Shown here in pieces: positions 10,740 to 23,446 of a DNA stretch of 64,000 nucleotides. A program made the position numbers and the translations under genes. The notes beneath the pieces are model-generated. The model made no database searches and was not told the origin of the DNA. It saw only the letters and a program-made list of their open reading frames with translations. Where the stretch lies: NCBI GenBank assembly GCA_002794775.1, contig NBAY01000009.1, positions 682,001 through 746,000 of the forward strand, given 5' to 3'. Position 1 is the stretch's first letter, and each line of letters opens with the position of its first letter. This stretch comes from Porodaedalea pini. Lineage: Eukaryota; Basidiomycota; Agaricomycetes; Hymenochaetales; Hymenochaetaceae.

Positions 10740-13577
10740 ATGGAGGAAAGCATTAGTTTGGAGGAGACCAACAAGATCCGTATTTCGCTTGGTCTCAAGC
10801 CTCTGACGGACGACAAAGCTCCCGCAGACTCCAAGGAGAAGCAAGCGGAGGATAATTATGCGAAAAGGAGGGAGGAAGAGGAGAAAGAGAAAGAGAAGAA
10901 GTGAGTTGCCTCATGGACCATTCATTTCGTCCACTGACCTAAGCCTCGTGTTACTTCAGGAGGATACAGGACAAAATTGCAAAGTGAGTACCACTTTCAC
11001 ATGACTTCGTCTCGGTCGTTGCTTCTACCCACCCTTGCAGTTGAGCAGAAGGCTCACGATGTCTGTCGCTCAGGGTAAAGAACAAGCGTGAACTCAATGC
11101 ATCGCTGAAGGGTGCCACATTGGGCGACGCAGACGCGGATGCAGACGATACCCTGAAATGGATCAAAAAGGCCAAGAAGCGCGAAAAGGAGCTCGCGAAG
11201 AAGAGGATGGAGGAATTGGAGAACATGGATAAACAGTTTCAAGGCGACGAGTATACTGAAAGTAAGTGATGCTGTCCTCTTAATCCTAGCGTGTACGATT
11301 AGTTTTATACCGCTCATCTTTTATAGATGATCTTGAGGGACTAAAAGTCGGACACGACTTCGAAGAACTTGGGGAAGGTGAAAATCGCATTCTTACACTC
11401 AAAGACAGTCGAATTCTTGACAACGAAGGTTAGTGTTACCTGATGTTTTATTTGATCCTTGCTGACCACCCTGCGGCAGAGGACGAACTGCAAAATGTGG
11501 AGATGGCCGAACTCGAACGTACGAAGAAAAACAACGAGCTGAAAATAAAGAAGAGAGACTACAAGGGTTACGATGACGAAGAATTTACTGAAGGGCAAGC
11601 CGGTATACGACGATCGATTCTTGCGAAATATGATGAAGATCTCGAGGGCGCTCAAGAGACAGTATGTGTATCTCTTGCATCCCATTATCGTCTGCACAGA
11701 GTTCATCCCTTCACTCCTTTCGAACAGGGTTTCCGCTTGGGCAGCAGTGCTCCTCGAAAGTCTGTGCACCTCAAAGAAGAGCAAGAGAAGGCGGCTGCTT
11801 CAGTGAATAAATCTTTACTCTCTATTGATTATGCGAGTAAGTGTACGCATTATTATCTGAGTCTAACAATCGGATGACTCATTGATGTGTCTTTGTTAGA
11901 GAACATAAAAATTGCAGACTATCTGCAGGAGGGTGATATTGGCTTCAAGAAACCCAAGACGAAAAAGAAGCGTCCGTCTCGTCGAGTTGCTGAGGACTCT
12001 GGTATCGAGCCAGTCAATGGCGAAAGCAGTATGGACGTCGACGAGAAGACCATTGCTCCCAGAGCAAGGAATCTAGACATCAATTTTGTTGATGACGATG
12101 AACTTCAAGCTTCCCTTGCGCGGGCACGGCGAGCAAAAACGATGAAAAAGCCTAAGGCCCCTACGCAAGAAGAAATAGCGAAGAAACGTACGTTGCATCT
12201 TCTATTGGCTACTTCTGAGCTGATTGTGGGGTTTCAATTCTTCAGTTACAGAAGAACGAGCTCGCACGAGTGCAGGTCCCGAGGATACCGTGATCAAAGT
12301 GGAAGACGATGATGAAGACGATGCTGGTCTTGTGTTCGATGACACGTCAGAATTTGTTCGTTCTGTCCAGTACAATCCTGTTGCAGTGAAAGTCGAGCCG
12401 AAGGCAGAGGCTACGGAGCAGTCCATCAGAGTTGATGTACCTCAGGACGATGTGCAGATGAGGGATGGAGAGGAGGTGGACGAAGTAGAAGCTGGAGAGG
12501 TCACGATGAAGGAAGAAGAAGACGAGGAGGCAATGCTTCATGCACTCGAGAGCGCAATTCAATCCGCTGAGGCAGAGATCAAGAAGGAGAATGAAGACGT
12601 GGAAGTCGGTACAGCGGCTGCACAGACGTACGGCACAGGACTCGGCGCGACGCTTAATATTTTGCGTCAGCAAGGAGTAATTGCAGCTCCATCTGCGGAT
12701 CAGAAAGAGCGAGAGCGGACGCAGCGGCAGCGTGATTTGTGGTTGGCAGAATATCGTACCCGCCTCGCTTTGCGTGAATTGGATCGCCTGAAAGCAAAGG
12801 GAGAGAAGAAGGACCAGGCGCAGCGCGAATACGAAAACCGGTTGAGAGAGCAGCAGGAGGCGCGCGAGAGTTTGGAGGTCTTCAGAGATTACAAACCCGA
12901 CGTCAATATCGTGTATCATGACGAGTTTGGGCGCGAACTAACGCCAAAGGAGGCCTGGAAAGCGCTGTCGCATCGTTTCCACGGGAAGGGCTCCGGGAAG
13001 ATGAAGACGGAGAAGCGGCTGAAGAAGATTGCGGAAGAGAAGAAGAAAGAGGCTATGATCAGCGGAGACACGCCATTGTCCATGAACAGGGCATTCCAGA
13101 TGCGTCAGGAGAAGACGGGCCAGGCGCATTTCGTGTTATCTGTTGGTAACAGAGGGTGAGTTCTGTTCTTGAGCTTTAAAAGCGGCTTATCACTAAGTGT
13201 CCTTTTGCAGTGCTGTGCCGCAAGCTTCGGAGTTCCTTGACCCTCCGACTCTCTCCAAAGGCAAAACGGAAAAGACGAAGAAGAAGAAGGGCTCGGGCAA
13301 AGACCAGTCGCCAGCTGCCATCGACATGACTGGTTTTACGTCGTTGCCCACTTCGCGGCCTCTGTCGTCAAGCCCAGGACCAGGCCAGTTCAGGAGTGCG
13401 GACTCGCCAGCGCCCTCGATGATGAAGCCGAGCTTTTCGCAAGTGTCGGAGCCCGTGTCGGGCTCAGGTACTCCTGTCTCAGGGCCTTCTGAGCGGACAA
13501 AGGTGGCATTTGGGTTTAGTGCCAAGCGGAAGGCAGGTGAAGATGGGTCAGGCACCCCGCCGACGAAGAGACGGTGA
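10740..13577 (+). CDS. SNU66: Snu66/SART1, U4/U6.U5 tri-snRNP component
   Basis: SART1/Snu66 is a nuclear splicing factor of the tri-snRNP, required for its joining to the pre-spliceosome. Nine exons give a continuous frame: 10740-10900, 10960-10983, 11074-11261, 11327-11428, 11480-11661, 11728-11834, 11900-12187, 12246-13155 and 13211-13577. Diagnostic stretches are ISLEETNKIRISLGLKPL at the N-terminus, TLKWIKKAKKREKELAKKR, the DHDFEE-like block KVGHDFEELGEGENRILTLK, and the C-terminal DVNIVYHDEFGRELTPKEAW and FHGKGSGKMKTEKRLKK, all typical of the family. Long acidic and K/E-rich stretches lie between. Exon 2 is only 24 bases, but its splice sites are good and it keeps the frame. Length of about 760 residues fits. 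The final exon is Ser/Pro-rich and ends in a KRR-type basic patch. Confidence 0.95.
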
Positions 13578-13914
13578 TCCGCTCGTGTAGTCCATGTACC
13601 GTTTTGTTCATTGTACATGTGTTTCTATTCACTCCTTGTTATCTGCACCGTTCAAATAAGGCAGAAAGTACGGCATAGTCTGAGTACAACTACATACTTA
13701 CTCTGAAAGACTTCAGATCGCGATCTTTCCCCTCCAATAGCAAAGGAAAAGAACAATGTTAATCTCATGACAGAGGTGTAATTTGGGACCTCTTGTGATA
13801 ACTGCTATGTAACTATGAGAGCTCTGGATAAAACTTACATAAGATAATAGAGCGTCGATCAGTCGCCGATCCAGCCCACCTCAGACTCAACTGGAACTCT
13901 TGATCGAAACGCAC

Positions 13915-14718
13915 ATGGCACCCTGCAAGCCCGCCAAATCCATTAAAATACGGGTCCCTCGCCAGAATGCGCAGAGACTTGGACCGTCGCTGACCGCGCA
14001 AGTGCGCACTGTTGCGCGCCGCGAACGCACCATCGTGCAGCTCTCGCCGCCCGTCCAGGAGCAGCCGGGTGCGTCGGGCGTTTCCTTGGTATGTCGAGTT
14101 CTTTGAGCGATCAGTTGGTTACATTTACGTGCTACATTTCGAATGCTAGGAGAATGCATCGGAATGGAACTCTCTTCTCCTTAGTGCGCGGGCACAGAGG
14201 GGCCCGTTCTGGGATGTGAGCACGCAGCAGTATGTACCCACCAAATGTCCAAACTGCATGCGACATATGTTGACGGGCTTTCGCGTTCCAGATTCCTTGT
14301 GGAGAAGGAGTCGGAACTCTACTATGACCCGACACCGCTCCTCGAGGCAACTCGTTCTCTGACGGCAAACACCAACTCTCAACCCTCCAACTCAAATTCC
14401 ACCCCAAGTGCCGCCCAGCAGAGACAGCAGCAGCAGCAGCAGCAGCAGCAACAGCAACGTCAAGCTGCATTCGCCAGCCAGCAGTATGCGTACGCCAACA
14501 ATGCAGGTACTCCGGGGATGGCGCACGCCACACCTACACGCGGCGGGATGGCATACCCCAATACACCTGGCGCCGGCGGGCCCCAGGGCCAGTACTTCGG
14601 CGACATAGGGACGCCGCAACGCCCTGGGATGATGAATGGTGCTGCTACGACACCTGATATGTATGGACGACGGATAACGCGTGGGATGGCGGACGGCTTT
14701 CCGGCATACGCCAACTAG
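13915..14718 (+). CDS. Glutamine-rich hypothetical protein
   Basis: The first plausible ATG is at 13915, with a possible 174-base exon 1 ending at a GTATGT donor (14089). The 3' part is clearer: from about 14291 an open frame reads FLVEKESELYYDPTPLLEA, then a Ser/Asn-rich stretch, a run of glutamines, and a Gly/Pro/Met/Ala-rich tail ending RITRGMADGFPAYAN. A 73-base intron (GTGAGC at 14215 to AG at 14290) is likely, but its phase did not match exon 1 cleanly, so the middle is uncertain. The composition is that of a transcription-associated, disordered protein. I do not recognise the family. Confidence 0.45.
14425..14459 (+). repeat. CAG/CAA microsatellite encoding polyglutamine
   Basis: About eleven consecutive CAG or CAA triplets in the coding frame of the Q-rich gene. 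The 5' part is pure CAG and the 3' part is interrupted by CAA. Such tracts usually vary in length between strains. Confidence 0.85.
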
Positions 14719-14880
14719 ATTTCTGGACCATGATTGCGTTTGCTCTTTGTATCTTACCCGCTCTGTATTGCTGCTATCAGACGCTCTGTGCTATCTTATG
14801 TCTCCCTTCTGGTCCGACATCGAGGTTTGATGAAAGAAACAAATAATTTAATGCGTGAATGCAAGAATACGAATGCCAGG

Positions 14881-16196
14881 TTATAAATCCCCGACGCTCT
14901 TGATGCTGAGTTCCCTTGCTAAGATACATCGCCCCTTGTCCCTTCCCTTTGAGCTCTCAAAAGCCTTCACCAGTGATGCCTGCCCTTCGTCAGTCCTACA
15001 AAAGACTCGCAGTTGAGTATGGTTCGTTCAACGCCCGGCTAAAAAGGGACTACATACCACTTTACTGCATGAGCATTCTTGTCAAGCGCGACCTTGACAG
15101 TCGTCCACGAGAACCTGACCAAGGATGGGTAACCGAACGTCGGCTCAACCGAGTCGCGTAACCATGCTTGCGTCTTCGGATCTGAAAATGGTCTTCATCA
15201 ACATGCAGAGACCGCGCAATCCATTCGACGTCAGTCCGCACTGACCTGATGGATACCCGCTCCCTCGTTCGTCTGGCCACGTATACTGAGGGCTCGATGC
15301 ATGCTCCTCGAAGGACCAGCCAGTCACCCATGCATCGCGTGTTACTTTCGCGGCGATGCTGGCCGCGCCGACAATCTTGAACTTCGAGTCCGCCTTTGCG
15401 GTCACGGTGAACGAGATGCCCGGAAAGAGGCCGGAGAGGTACTTCTCGTACGTAGTCGTGTTGCCAAGTGCGTCGACGTACACCTAGGAGGAGTCTTACA
15501 TGAATAAGGTACAATTTGGTATCATTTATTAGTTGAGATCTGCGAACACACTTCTGTCAACACTATGCCTTGATCGAGGACTTCTCGTATGAGAGTAACT
15601 GTTGCATTCTCGGCCTGCTTGTTGAGGTTGGTCGGTGGTCTGCGGAGCATGCCGCTTGATATCGCTTGTGGACTGCAGCTCATTCATAATTATGAAATGG
15701 TCGAATAGTCCAGAGATGTGCGCACCTAATAACCCGAACGGACCAAGCAAGGTTTTCCGGATCTGACCCAAGAATCTTTAGCAATCCCGCACGATTTTCA
15801 TGCGTAAGCGTTTTAGAATCTTCGTTCTGTCATTAGAAATCCGAGTTAAAGATGAACATAGAAGACCAATGGCTCACCAGCAAAACCGAGCTCCTCAAGC
15901 CGCTCCTTGTAAGCAATCGGGCAGTACGCAACACCATACACCATCGGTCCCAGCGCTGGCCCGCGTCCCGCCTCGTCAACACCAAGCATGTAAGGGCCTG
16001 TGGTAGTGGGTTTCGAGGAATGGTACGAGTATGTCTCGGTCAGCGGTGCAAACGGGATGGGCAACGAGGGAATCGAGCCGGAGTGTGCAGTATCCGCGTC
16101 GACGACAAACTCTTGTTCTTGCGTCTCCTCGAGGATCTCGGAGTCCTGAGTTTCAGCGAGCTCCGATTGCGAGTTTGATGCGCTCGAGTCGCCCAT
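14881..16196 (-). CDS. RNH201: Ribonuclease H2 catalytic subunit A
   Basis: RNase H2 removes single ribonucleotides and RNA primers from DNA in the nucleus. The start chosen is ATG 16196 ([20 protein letters not shown]). A low-complexity acidic leader is followed by the catalytic motif [20 protein letters not shown], whose DEAGRG carries two catalytic acids. Later exons hold SDSKTL-type sequence near 15800, VYVDALG near 15480 and the block [20 protein letters not shown], which fits the conserved catalytic KxxxxxASIxAKVxRD region. A basic stretch and [10 protein letters not shown] close the protein at TAA 14883-14881. At least five short introns interrupt it. An upstream in-frame ATG near 16319 would add about 40 R-rich residues and is less likely. 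Confidence 0.95.
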
Positions 16197-16772
16197 ACTT
16201 TCAGAGTGCGGACGCTGGGGTTGGCGGAGGAAAATGTTCAGGCGAGCCCAGCACGCGTCGCGACGCGCTCGTGGCTGAATTACGGGATTTTCCGAAGCGC
16301 GACTTGAAAGGCTACACACGTTGTGCGCATGTCTTCATGCTTATTCTTTCAGTTAGCCCACTAGTACTTCCTTGAGAACCAAAACTGGCCCTTTCATTTG
16401 CCGGCCTTCTGGACTGTCGACTTAATGTAGGGGATCTGCTCCCTATTCTTCGCAGAGACCGAAGGGTCTCGCATCTATTCGAGACGTCATAATGCGCCGA
16501 ACAAGAGTAGAGTCGGCCAACCCCCAGGAATGTATATGGAGCCCACTCGGACCGATGCAATAGGTTTATCCTCCATTCGCTTTCGAGGCGGCTTCGCGTG
16601 AGAGATCTTGGAGGTTCGAGACTTATCGGTGCTTGTGCCCTGGTCTGCGTTCTATCTTCTGCATGATTCAAGTGGAAGCTTAAATACTATGGGAAATGAA
16701 TCGTGCAAGACTGTACTGCCGATAACATGCGCTCAAGTGTGACGACAAGCCCCTATCCAGCCTCTCAAGACC
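16197..16772. other. Intergenic region
   Basis: About 575 bases between two divergent start codons. Frames here show no family resemblance. It presumably holds the RNH201 promoter and that of the hypothetical gene to the right. Confidence 0.4.
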
Positions 16773-18329
16773 TTGACTGCCCTATTCCTTGCGCTCTCTC
16801 CCCATTGCTTCTTCCTAGTCAGACCAAACCCGCACTTTGACTTGGAGAGAAAGCTATCGTATCTGATGTTGACTGATATCTTCGAGACCGTCCACGACCT
16901 CGTCGACCTTGCGGATCGCAACCTGACGAAGCTTTTCAATGACCCATGGCCACCCCTCGATACTAGAAAGCAAGCCACGCATCGTGTGGTATACGTAAAG
17001 CAACGTACCTACCATGCCAGCGTGCAGGCCAGCTCGCACAGACATGGACATGCCAACACAGCGCTAAGAGCACGAAATCCATCAAGCTCTTCCGGTAGGA
17101 AAACGCGTCTGCCCGAAACGAAATCCCCACGAAAACGTCCCGAAGTTGTAAATAGACCTGATCCAAAGCGGCGAAAGCTCATCGCTGCAAGCGAGCAAGG
17201 AGGGCCAGAGCGGACGCGCATAATTCCCCCAAGCTCACCTTCAGTACCTACTACTGTCGAAAGGCGTCAAGACGAACGGAGCAAGCATGCTCTGGTTAAG
17301 CCAGTTCGGGTCGAGTCTCGCCGTGCTCAGAGCTTTAGATTGGATGACATCCGACCTGACCTCGCTCAGTGTGACGTCCTCATCATTGCTGTCGCAGAGA
17401 TGGAGATTTGCAAGGAGATATTCGCGGGCTGGCGTGCGCAGTTAAACCTGTAAGCTACGCTTGCAGTTCACATTTTGAGATCCAAGTGGTGACGGATAAA
17501 CCCTTACTCGGGTTAACAAGAGCGGATCCCGACACAATGACAAGCTGGAGTTTGCTATAATCTCAACAGTGGACAAGCTCGATATCGGTGCCTCTGCAGC
17601 GTTGCACGCCTCGCACAGCCTGCTCCGAAATTACAGGGCCCTGATACACACCATTGAACGAAGCCTTGGCGAGATATCTCAATCCAAATCTGGCGGGTCC
17701 CCCTTCTCCACAGAAATTTCATTACTGGCCTCGAACATCTCCTCGCACTCAAGCGCATTGTCAAGCTACGTTAAGCAGATGCAGAAGCGGCTTCGTGAGC
17801 TGGTGAAGGACATCGAGAAGACGAAGGAAAGTGCAGACAAGCGCGCCTTGAAAAGAAAGATTTGGCGATGGCTATCGAGGGCCTTCAAGGCACTTTCGGC
17901 GCTACTGTCGGTGGGGGGTGCGATCTTTTCCTTGTTCCACCCACTGGGTCTTCTAGAGTCGGCGGCCATTGCCGGAGCATCCATGCTGTCTGGTGCTGCA
18001 GCTCGACTCTGTGATATCGTGCAAGACAGTAAGTCCACCCATTACTCTGGTATGTTTTGTCGCATACCTGCTGACGCATCCACTCAGAGTACAACGAAAC
18101 GACGTTCGACGAGATACTCGCCTTCTTGCGAGACCACATCCCAGAGTCAGCGAAGGCAGCAGAAATCGCGCTGACATCTTTCCAGGCATGCCATCGAGTC
18201 CTGCAGGTTGAGCTTGAAGTGCGGAAGGGGAAGCAATCCGGGTGGGTGAGCGCAAATGAAGCTGAACGTGCCCGCGGACAGTGGACCCAGGCGGATCAGA
18301 GGCTCAGTACTTCCCGCCGTCAGCGGTGA
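16773..18329 (+). CDS. Hypothetical protein with a hydrophobic segment, three exons
   Basis: Three exons join in frame: 16773-17449, 17523-18028 and 18088-18329. Exon 1 gives an N-terminal helical stretch, then a Ser/Lys/Arg-rich disordered part with basic clusters such as KSPRKRPEVV and PDPKRRKL that could be nuclear signals, then DIRPDLAQCDVLIIAVAEME. Exon 2 holds amphipathic helices (KQMQKRLRELVKDIEKTKES) followed by a hydrophobic stretch ALSALLSVGGAIFSLFHPLG, long enough for a membrane segment. Exon 3 is helical and ends SRRQR. The exon 1-2 link uses a CAAGAG acceptor chosen because it keeps the frame, so two separate genes cannot be excluded. No family recognised. Confidence 0.5.
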
Positions 18330-18557
18330 TGATAGTCATCTGGCCTTGCGGGGTCGCAGAGAGTACTACTGGACGATGAATTGATCAAGACGCGTCGCGA
18401 CGCGTCCGTGGCGCACCTCGCAGAGCAACGGTAATTTCCAGAATTTCAGCGCCGTGCACCTGTCATCTATTATTCCGTCTCACGCCGCGGGGGTGTTGAG
18501 TATGTTGCCTCCCGAATGACTCGACGGAACCATATCACTCGAACACGCAATCCAGAA

Positions 18558-19063
18558 TATGTCGTCCCGTCTTGGCATGGTGTGACTCCTACAAACCCAC
18601 AACACCCTCGCTCACCCCAGCCGTGCTCTGCAACTCCGATCCCCACAACCTCAACTTCTGCTTCCCTATCAGTTCAGCCGCGCTCGGAAACGCATGCACC
18701 AAACTCACACCTCTCGCCTATTCACGGCCGTTCTTCGACGCACTGCACACCGACCCATCGTTCTTCGCGTTGGTCCCCTTCGCGTGCATCCCCTTCGCGC
18801 CCTTCCCCTCGCTTGCAGACCCGCTCACGCACCTCGAGCTCGACGTGCGGCGCAGCCCAGTTAGCTGTGTGTTTGCGAATGTTGATAAGACGAGGGATGA
18901 GATCGACGCGTTCGCGGGGAACGATTGGGTGCTTCCGCACCGATGTGCGGAATCTGCGCACGGAACTTGGGTTCGCGCTCGTTTTTCCGGCGTTCCAGCG
19001 CACGCATATCCCTACGAATGCGGTTGGGATGTCATCATCCCAGTTGTTGAACGTTCCTACTGA
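18558..19063 (+). CDS. Weak hypothetical coding region
   Basis: An ATG at 18558 (MSSRLGM) could splice out a 44-base intron ending CCCCAG (18617-18618) and enter the frame that ends at 19063 (segment NSDPHNLNFCFPISSAALGN, end VERSY), although the phase is not clean. The alternative frame to 19286 is Ser/Pro/Arg-rich and looks like a shadow. No domain is visible. The region from 19064 to 19411 appears empty. Confidence 0.25.
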
Positions 19064-19411
19064 CTCTGTGGTGCCGGGTATTGCGCTGCGGTGGGTTGGA
19101 GGGCAGACAAGTACCAGGGACTTAAGTCAAACCGTACGGCGGAACGAATGGGCTACAAAGCGAAGGGGACGCAGCGATTTGAATCGCGGAAAGGCGACGA
19201 TTAATCGCGGAAGGAATAGCATATACCCTTCGAACTGCTGCGTTGGTTGGAAGTCAGGAACTAAAGGACACTTTCAGACTTCATGAATAGACAATCATGA
19301 CTCTGATCATAATTTAAACTAGTAGGCTATTCTGCATCCTCATAAGTAGTCAGACCAAAGGTTTTGTCGTGCCCTCGAGTCAAAGGTGAGATAATGTACA
19401 GTAAGGAAAGT

Positions 19412-21142
19412 CTAAAGCTCCTCCCTAGCAATCTTTTCGGCAGCCTCCTTCACCTGTTCCGCCTTCTCCACTACCGGGTCCACAACATTCTCCCCAGCAG
19501 CCTCCTTCGCCTCCTCGACTTTCTGCGCTGCGAACGCCGCGAGGACGTTTGCCTTGATTTTAATCTCGTCGAGCTTCTGTGAGTTGAGAGTTCGCTTCGA
19601 GAGGATTGAGGCCAAACTAGGTACAGAATTATTAGTTAATTCACGTCAAGACTGGAAAGAAAGAATCGAACCGAGCAGTCTCCTTCTCAAGATATGCATC
19701 AGAGTCATTCACGACCTTATTCATGACCTTCAGGTAGTGCTGCGCCGTTGCGCCAGCACCGCTTGCCAGAGCAGCTGCCTGCTCGAGGATCGAGGTCTTC
19801 GCGTCCGTTGCAGCAGTGAAGAACTTAGCAGCAAGGGCATCAAATTCAGGGATGCGGCCGGCCTGTGGAATTCAATTAGCACTCAAAACCATTCGCAGAA
19901 ACGCCACAGACGGCCTACCTTTTCGTTGAGTCCGCCACCGACCGCGCGGAAGGTGCCGCACTTCTCGTTGAGGTAGTCGACAAAGGCCTGTTCGGAGCGG
20001 TCGCCATCGTAGTCTTCTGGTTCCTTATTGTCCTTTGCGAAGAATTTCAAGGTAGGGAACGAGCTAATTTCGTATTTCATTGCCAGGGGCGTGTTAACCT
20101 TAGCGTCTGCATCTACATTGGCGAGAACGCACTACGTAGAAGCTTTTAGTAACTGTCCGAACTTCAAAAGTGAAAGGACCCATGTACGTTGCTCTCCGGA
20201 AGGAATGTCTGCGCGACTTCCTCATAAATCGGCTTCATACGTTTGCAGTGACCGCACCAAGGAGCCTGAAAATGTTATCGTTGAGCTTGAAGGAAGAAAA
20301 CTCATAGTATTGCAATGCGCATACAGTGAATGCAACCAGCACATCCTTCGTATCGTCCTGAAGGAACATAGGGTCAACCAGCAATACAAGGAATAATGAG
20401 AAAGTGTTCTCACCATAACCACCTCGTCAAAACTGTGAGCGTCCAAAACGAGGGTAGCGCCGGGAGAAGGAGCCTTGATTTTCGACTTCACGCCAGATTT
20501 CGAAGTGATGCTAAAGGACGATCAGCCGTAAGGCATCTACGAATATAATGAAAGCATACAAGATCATAAGGGATTCCAAATCACGCCCACCCTCGTACTT
20601 TTCTGGTTCGCCACCGTCGGCGCTGAACCATTTCAGAGCTAAGGCAAATGCGTCAAGTCAAAGGCAAGTGTTCAGCGTGCTGAGACGTACTCGGATAGCC
20701 AGTGACGCCGTACTGCTTGCCAAGCGGCTTTCCGACACCGTCGGCGTCTACCTTAGCAATGACTACTTTGTCTTTCGCGTGCGCATACGCGTCAGCGAGT
20801 TCTTCGTATATTGGTGCAAGGTTCTAAGCAGAATGTTAATGAGCTCTCTCTTGCCAACCTGATTCTCGAACGTACTTTGCAGTGACCACTGTTCACGAAG
20901 CGTCAGCTTCACTGATATTAGACACAAAGGATCACTAGAACGTACCACCAAGGTGCAAAGCTAAAGAGTTGTCTCAATACATGTCCGGATAGCTACAATG
21001 CATGGCGGACTCACAATTCAACGAGTGCCGGCTTCCCCTGGCCGATTATGCTGTCGAAGTTATCAGGGTTGAGCTCGATAACGTTTGAGGCCGTCGCAGC
21101 CGCGACGAAGAGCGTCGCCAGAACAGAAAGGCGAGCAAACAT
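19412..21142 (-). CDS. Protein disulfide isomerase, two thioredoxin domains plus ERp29-type C-terminal domain (ERp38-like)
   Basis: This enzyme forms and isomerises disulfides in the ER lumen. ATG 21142 opens a signal peptide, MFARLSVLATLFVAAATAS, followed by NVIELNPDNFDSIIGQGKPA. Two active sites are visible: FAPWCGHCK, split by introns near 20940-20880, and APWCGHCKRMKPIYEE near 20260-20235. SFPTLKFF and GYPTLKW match the thioredoxin core with its cis-proline. The C-terminal helical part (KFFTAATDAKTSILEQAA to the end) fits the ERp29 domain of fungal ERp38. The C-terminus is REEL, a plausible HDEL-like retrieval signal. At least seven short introns interrupt it. A decayed copy of its 5' end lies near 24.2 kb. 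Confidence 0.92.
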
Positions 21143-21701
21143 GGTGGTCGGCGGTGAGTGAGTGGAGGCGTGGTTAACGAGACGTGTCGGCTTTTGATCT
21201 TTATGAATGACGTGGAGACGCGTCGAGTGTGGGAACATTTCATGCGAGCGTGTAAGCGTTTCGTCTTGCAAACAAATCAAGTGCGGTCGAGTGACAGAAA
21301 GACGGTCAGGAGGTGAACAGTACAGGGTACTCAAGGAAAGTTGAATCTCGTCTCGACAATGCTGCCGTTTGTGATTAGTATCTACCGTGGCTCTCCCCGA
21401 AGAGCACTCACCTCGACCTTTACTTACAACGCTAAGTTCGTTTCCGATCACTGAATCTGAACTCCCGCTAGGCCTTTGTCCCCGGAATATTTGTCGCGGC
21501 TAGCCATCACTTCTCATTTCCCGTACGGTTTTCATGTTTCCGAGTTTGACGAGTGTAAATCTTCCCCCACCCTCAGAAGATGGGTATACTTTCCGACATG
21601 GAGATTTCACATCAGTCGAACCAATACAGGTATTTGTAATCTTTACTCTATGCCAGCTTGCTGGACTCGAGCTCATCATAAATAATTCAAATCAAAATGC
21701 A

Positions 21702-23446
21702 TTACATGCTATTCGGATGGGTCTGCTTCAGCCGCCTCGAGAAGCTCATACTCGCCTCTGACTGGGTATCTGAGGATGTTCTCTCGTCATTGTCATCATG
21801 CGACCTCTCGTCCTGAAAAATCGTCGAAACCACCAAAGCAGGATTGGATCTGAAGTTCATAGACCCGATCTGAGCTGATCTTATGTCGGTGACGTCCCCA
21901 GAAGTAGAGAAGGCCCCTTCCTTCAGTGACCGCTCCTGGCTTACGAGCACAAGTACAACTGTTGGGTATATACCCTTGAGTGCAAAAGAGTGAGCGTCTG
22001 TACTTTTTTGTTCGCGTTGAAACGACTCACGGCGACCTGAACATGTATGGGTGTATAAATATCTCCAAGCGTGCCGAAAGGAAGATGGATTACTGAAGCA
22101 AGCAGGACTAGAATCTGAGGCCGCGATGCTTAGAAGAGAAGTACAGAATCGTTGTAACTGGTCGTTCATGAAGACTCACTCCTGATATACAGTAGATAAG
22201 ACCTGATTCGACAAGGAGGGTCAGGATTCTCTCGACCTTTGTACATGTATCGCGTTCTCTGGAAATTGTCGCTCGGATTGTCTGACGGTGTTGCCTAGAT
22301 ACTTGAGCTATTAGCGGTTGATCTGAAACATACAATATTGGATCAACATTATTTACCAGGCTCTGAATGCGATTATCGATGTCGCGGATGCATTCGTGAA
22401 TAATGACAGTAGCAAATTCATCATCTGGCTAATATCTATGATGGAATTTAGGTTTCTCCCGCTAGCGTTCATTGCACCTCTGATACCAATAGTCGCTATG
22501 ACAGATACTGCGTGATTGGAATAAAGAATTTTCAAACGACATGTTCATGACCACTGGAAGAGTGCACCTACGTGAAGTGCACACTAAAAAGAACAGAGGG
22601 ATCATTAACGCCTTTTTGCTCCCATCTTTGCATAGAACCCAAGCACGCCAAACGACAACACTGTCCGTCAGGATATACTGAAAAACCAAAAGTGTCAGTG
22701 ACCTCAATGCGCTGAAAAAAGGGCCTACAGACATTGATTAGGAGCAGTGCATTAAACAAAGTGTAAAGCATGAACCACATGGAGGAATGGTCAGGAGAAG
22801 ACACGTAAAATACGTTGATCGTCGAGATGAGATTCGCAACTGATGTTGCCCAGAAGACGGTAGACAACAAAAACATGAAGATTGTCATGCTTAACATAAA
22901 TTTGTTTGCTCTCGACATGGCCCTCTTTTTCCTGATCATTCGGGCATCTTTAGTGATTGGTATTTAAGGGTAATTTCATCCTCACTTACAGCAAAAGGTG
23001 TGTAGAGAAAGGTATCAGCGCGGCGTATACACCTGTGATTTAACATTGAAAAAAATGAATACCGCCATTCAGATTACTAGCAGGCGACAAGGAGCAAATT
23101 CATATACGTACCATAGACCAGTGTCTGACATATAAGACTGATCGTAGTGTATAAGACTTCGAAATGGTCTGCGTGTTGCTGGGAAGACATGCCAAATATG
23201 CTTTTATGTTTCTTGGTACTAATATTGTTGAGAAGAGTGAAGAGAGAGAGAGCACCTGCAATCGGAGTGAGACTGAGAAGAGTTGCAGTGAAAGGGAAGG
23301 CGACGAACTGCTTTTATAGTACACACTAATCTTGAGCTGTTCAGAATCTTGATGGTAATGACCAGGAAAGATAGGAGCAGCAGAAGACGTGTCAATGAGT
23401 CTAGCCTTATAATAGGCGCTTCAATGATAGACGAACCAACGTCCAA
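21702..23446 (-). CDS. Seven-TM integral membrane protein of an agaricomycete-type family
   Basis: Hydrophobic segments appear in order: LTRLLLLLSFLVITIKIL near 23390, FVAFPFTATLLSLTPIAGAL near 23300, a segment around VYAALIPFSTHLLL near 23010, FMLSMTIFMFLLSTVFWAT near 22870, MLYTLFNALLLINYILTDSVVVWRAW split across 22770-22660, KKALMIPLFFLVCT near 22600, and YPTVVLVLVSQE near 21960. That gives about seven. The VVVWRAW and YPTxxLVLV patterns and a Ser-rich cytoplasmic tail ending PNSM are typical of a large uncharacterised 7-TM family in agaricomycetes. The 5' end is unclear. A 142-codon soluble frame (23849-23421) lies just upstream and could be a first exon, but I could not splice it in. Ligand and function are unknown. 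Confidence 0.6.

Noticed and set aside
12347..12919. 190-codon minus-strand frame with hydrophobic stretches opposite SNU66
   Set aside because: It lies opposite an acidic/lysine-rich coding exon, which automatically gives leucine/phenylalanine-rich antisense frames.
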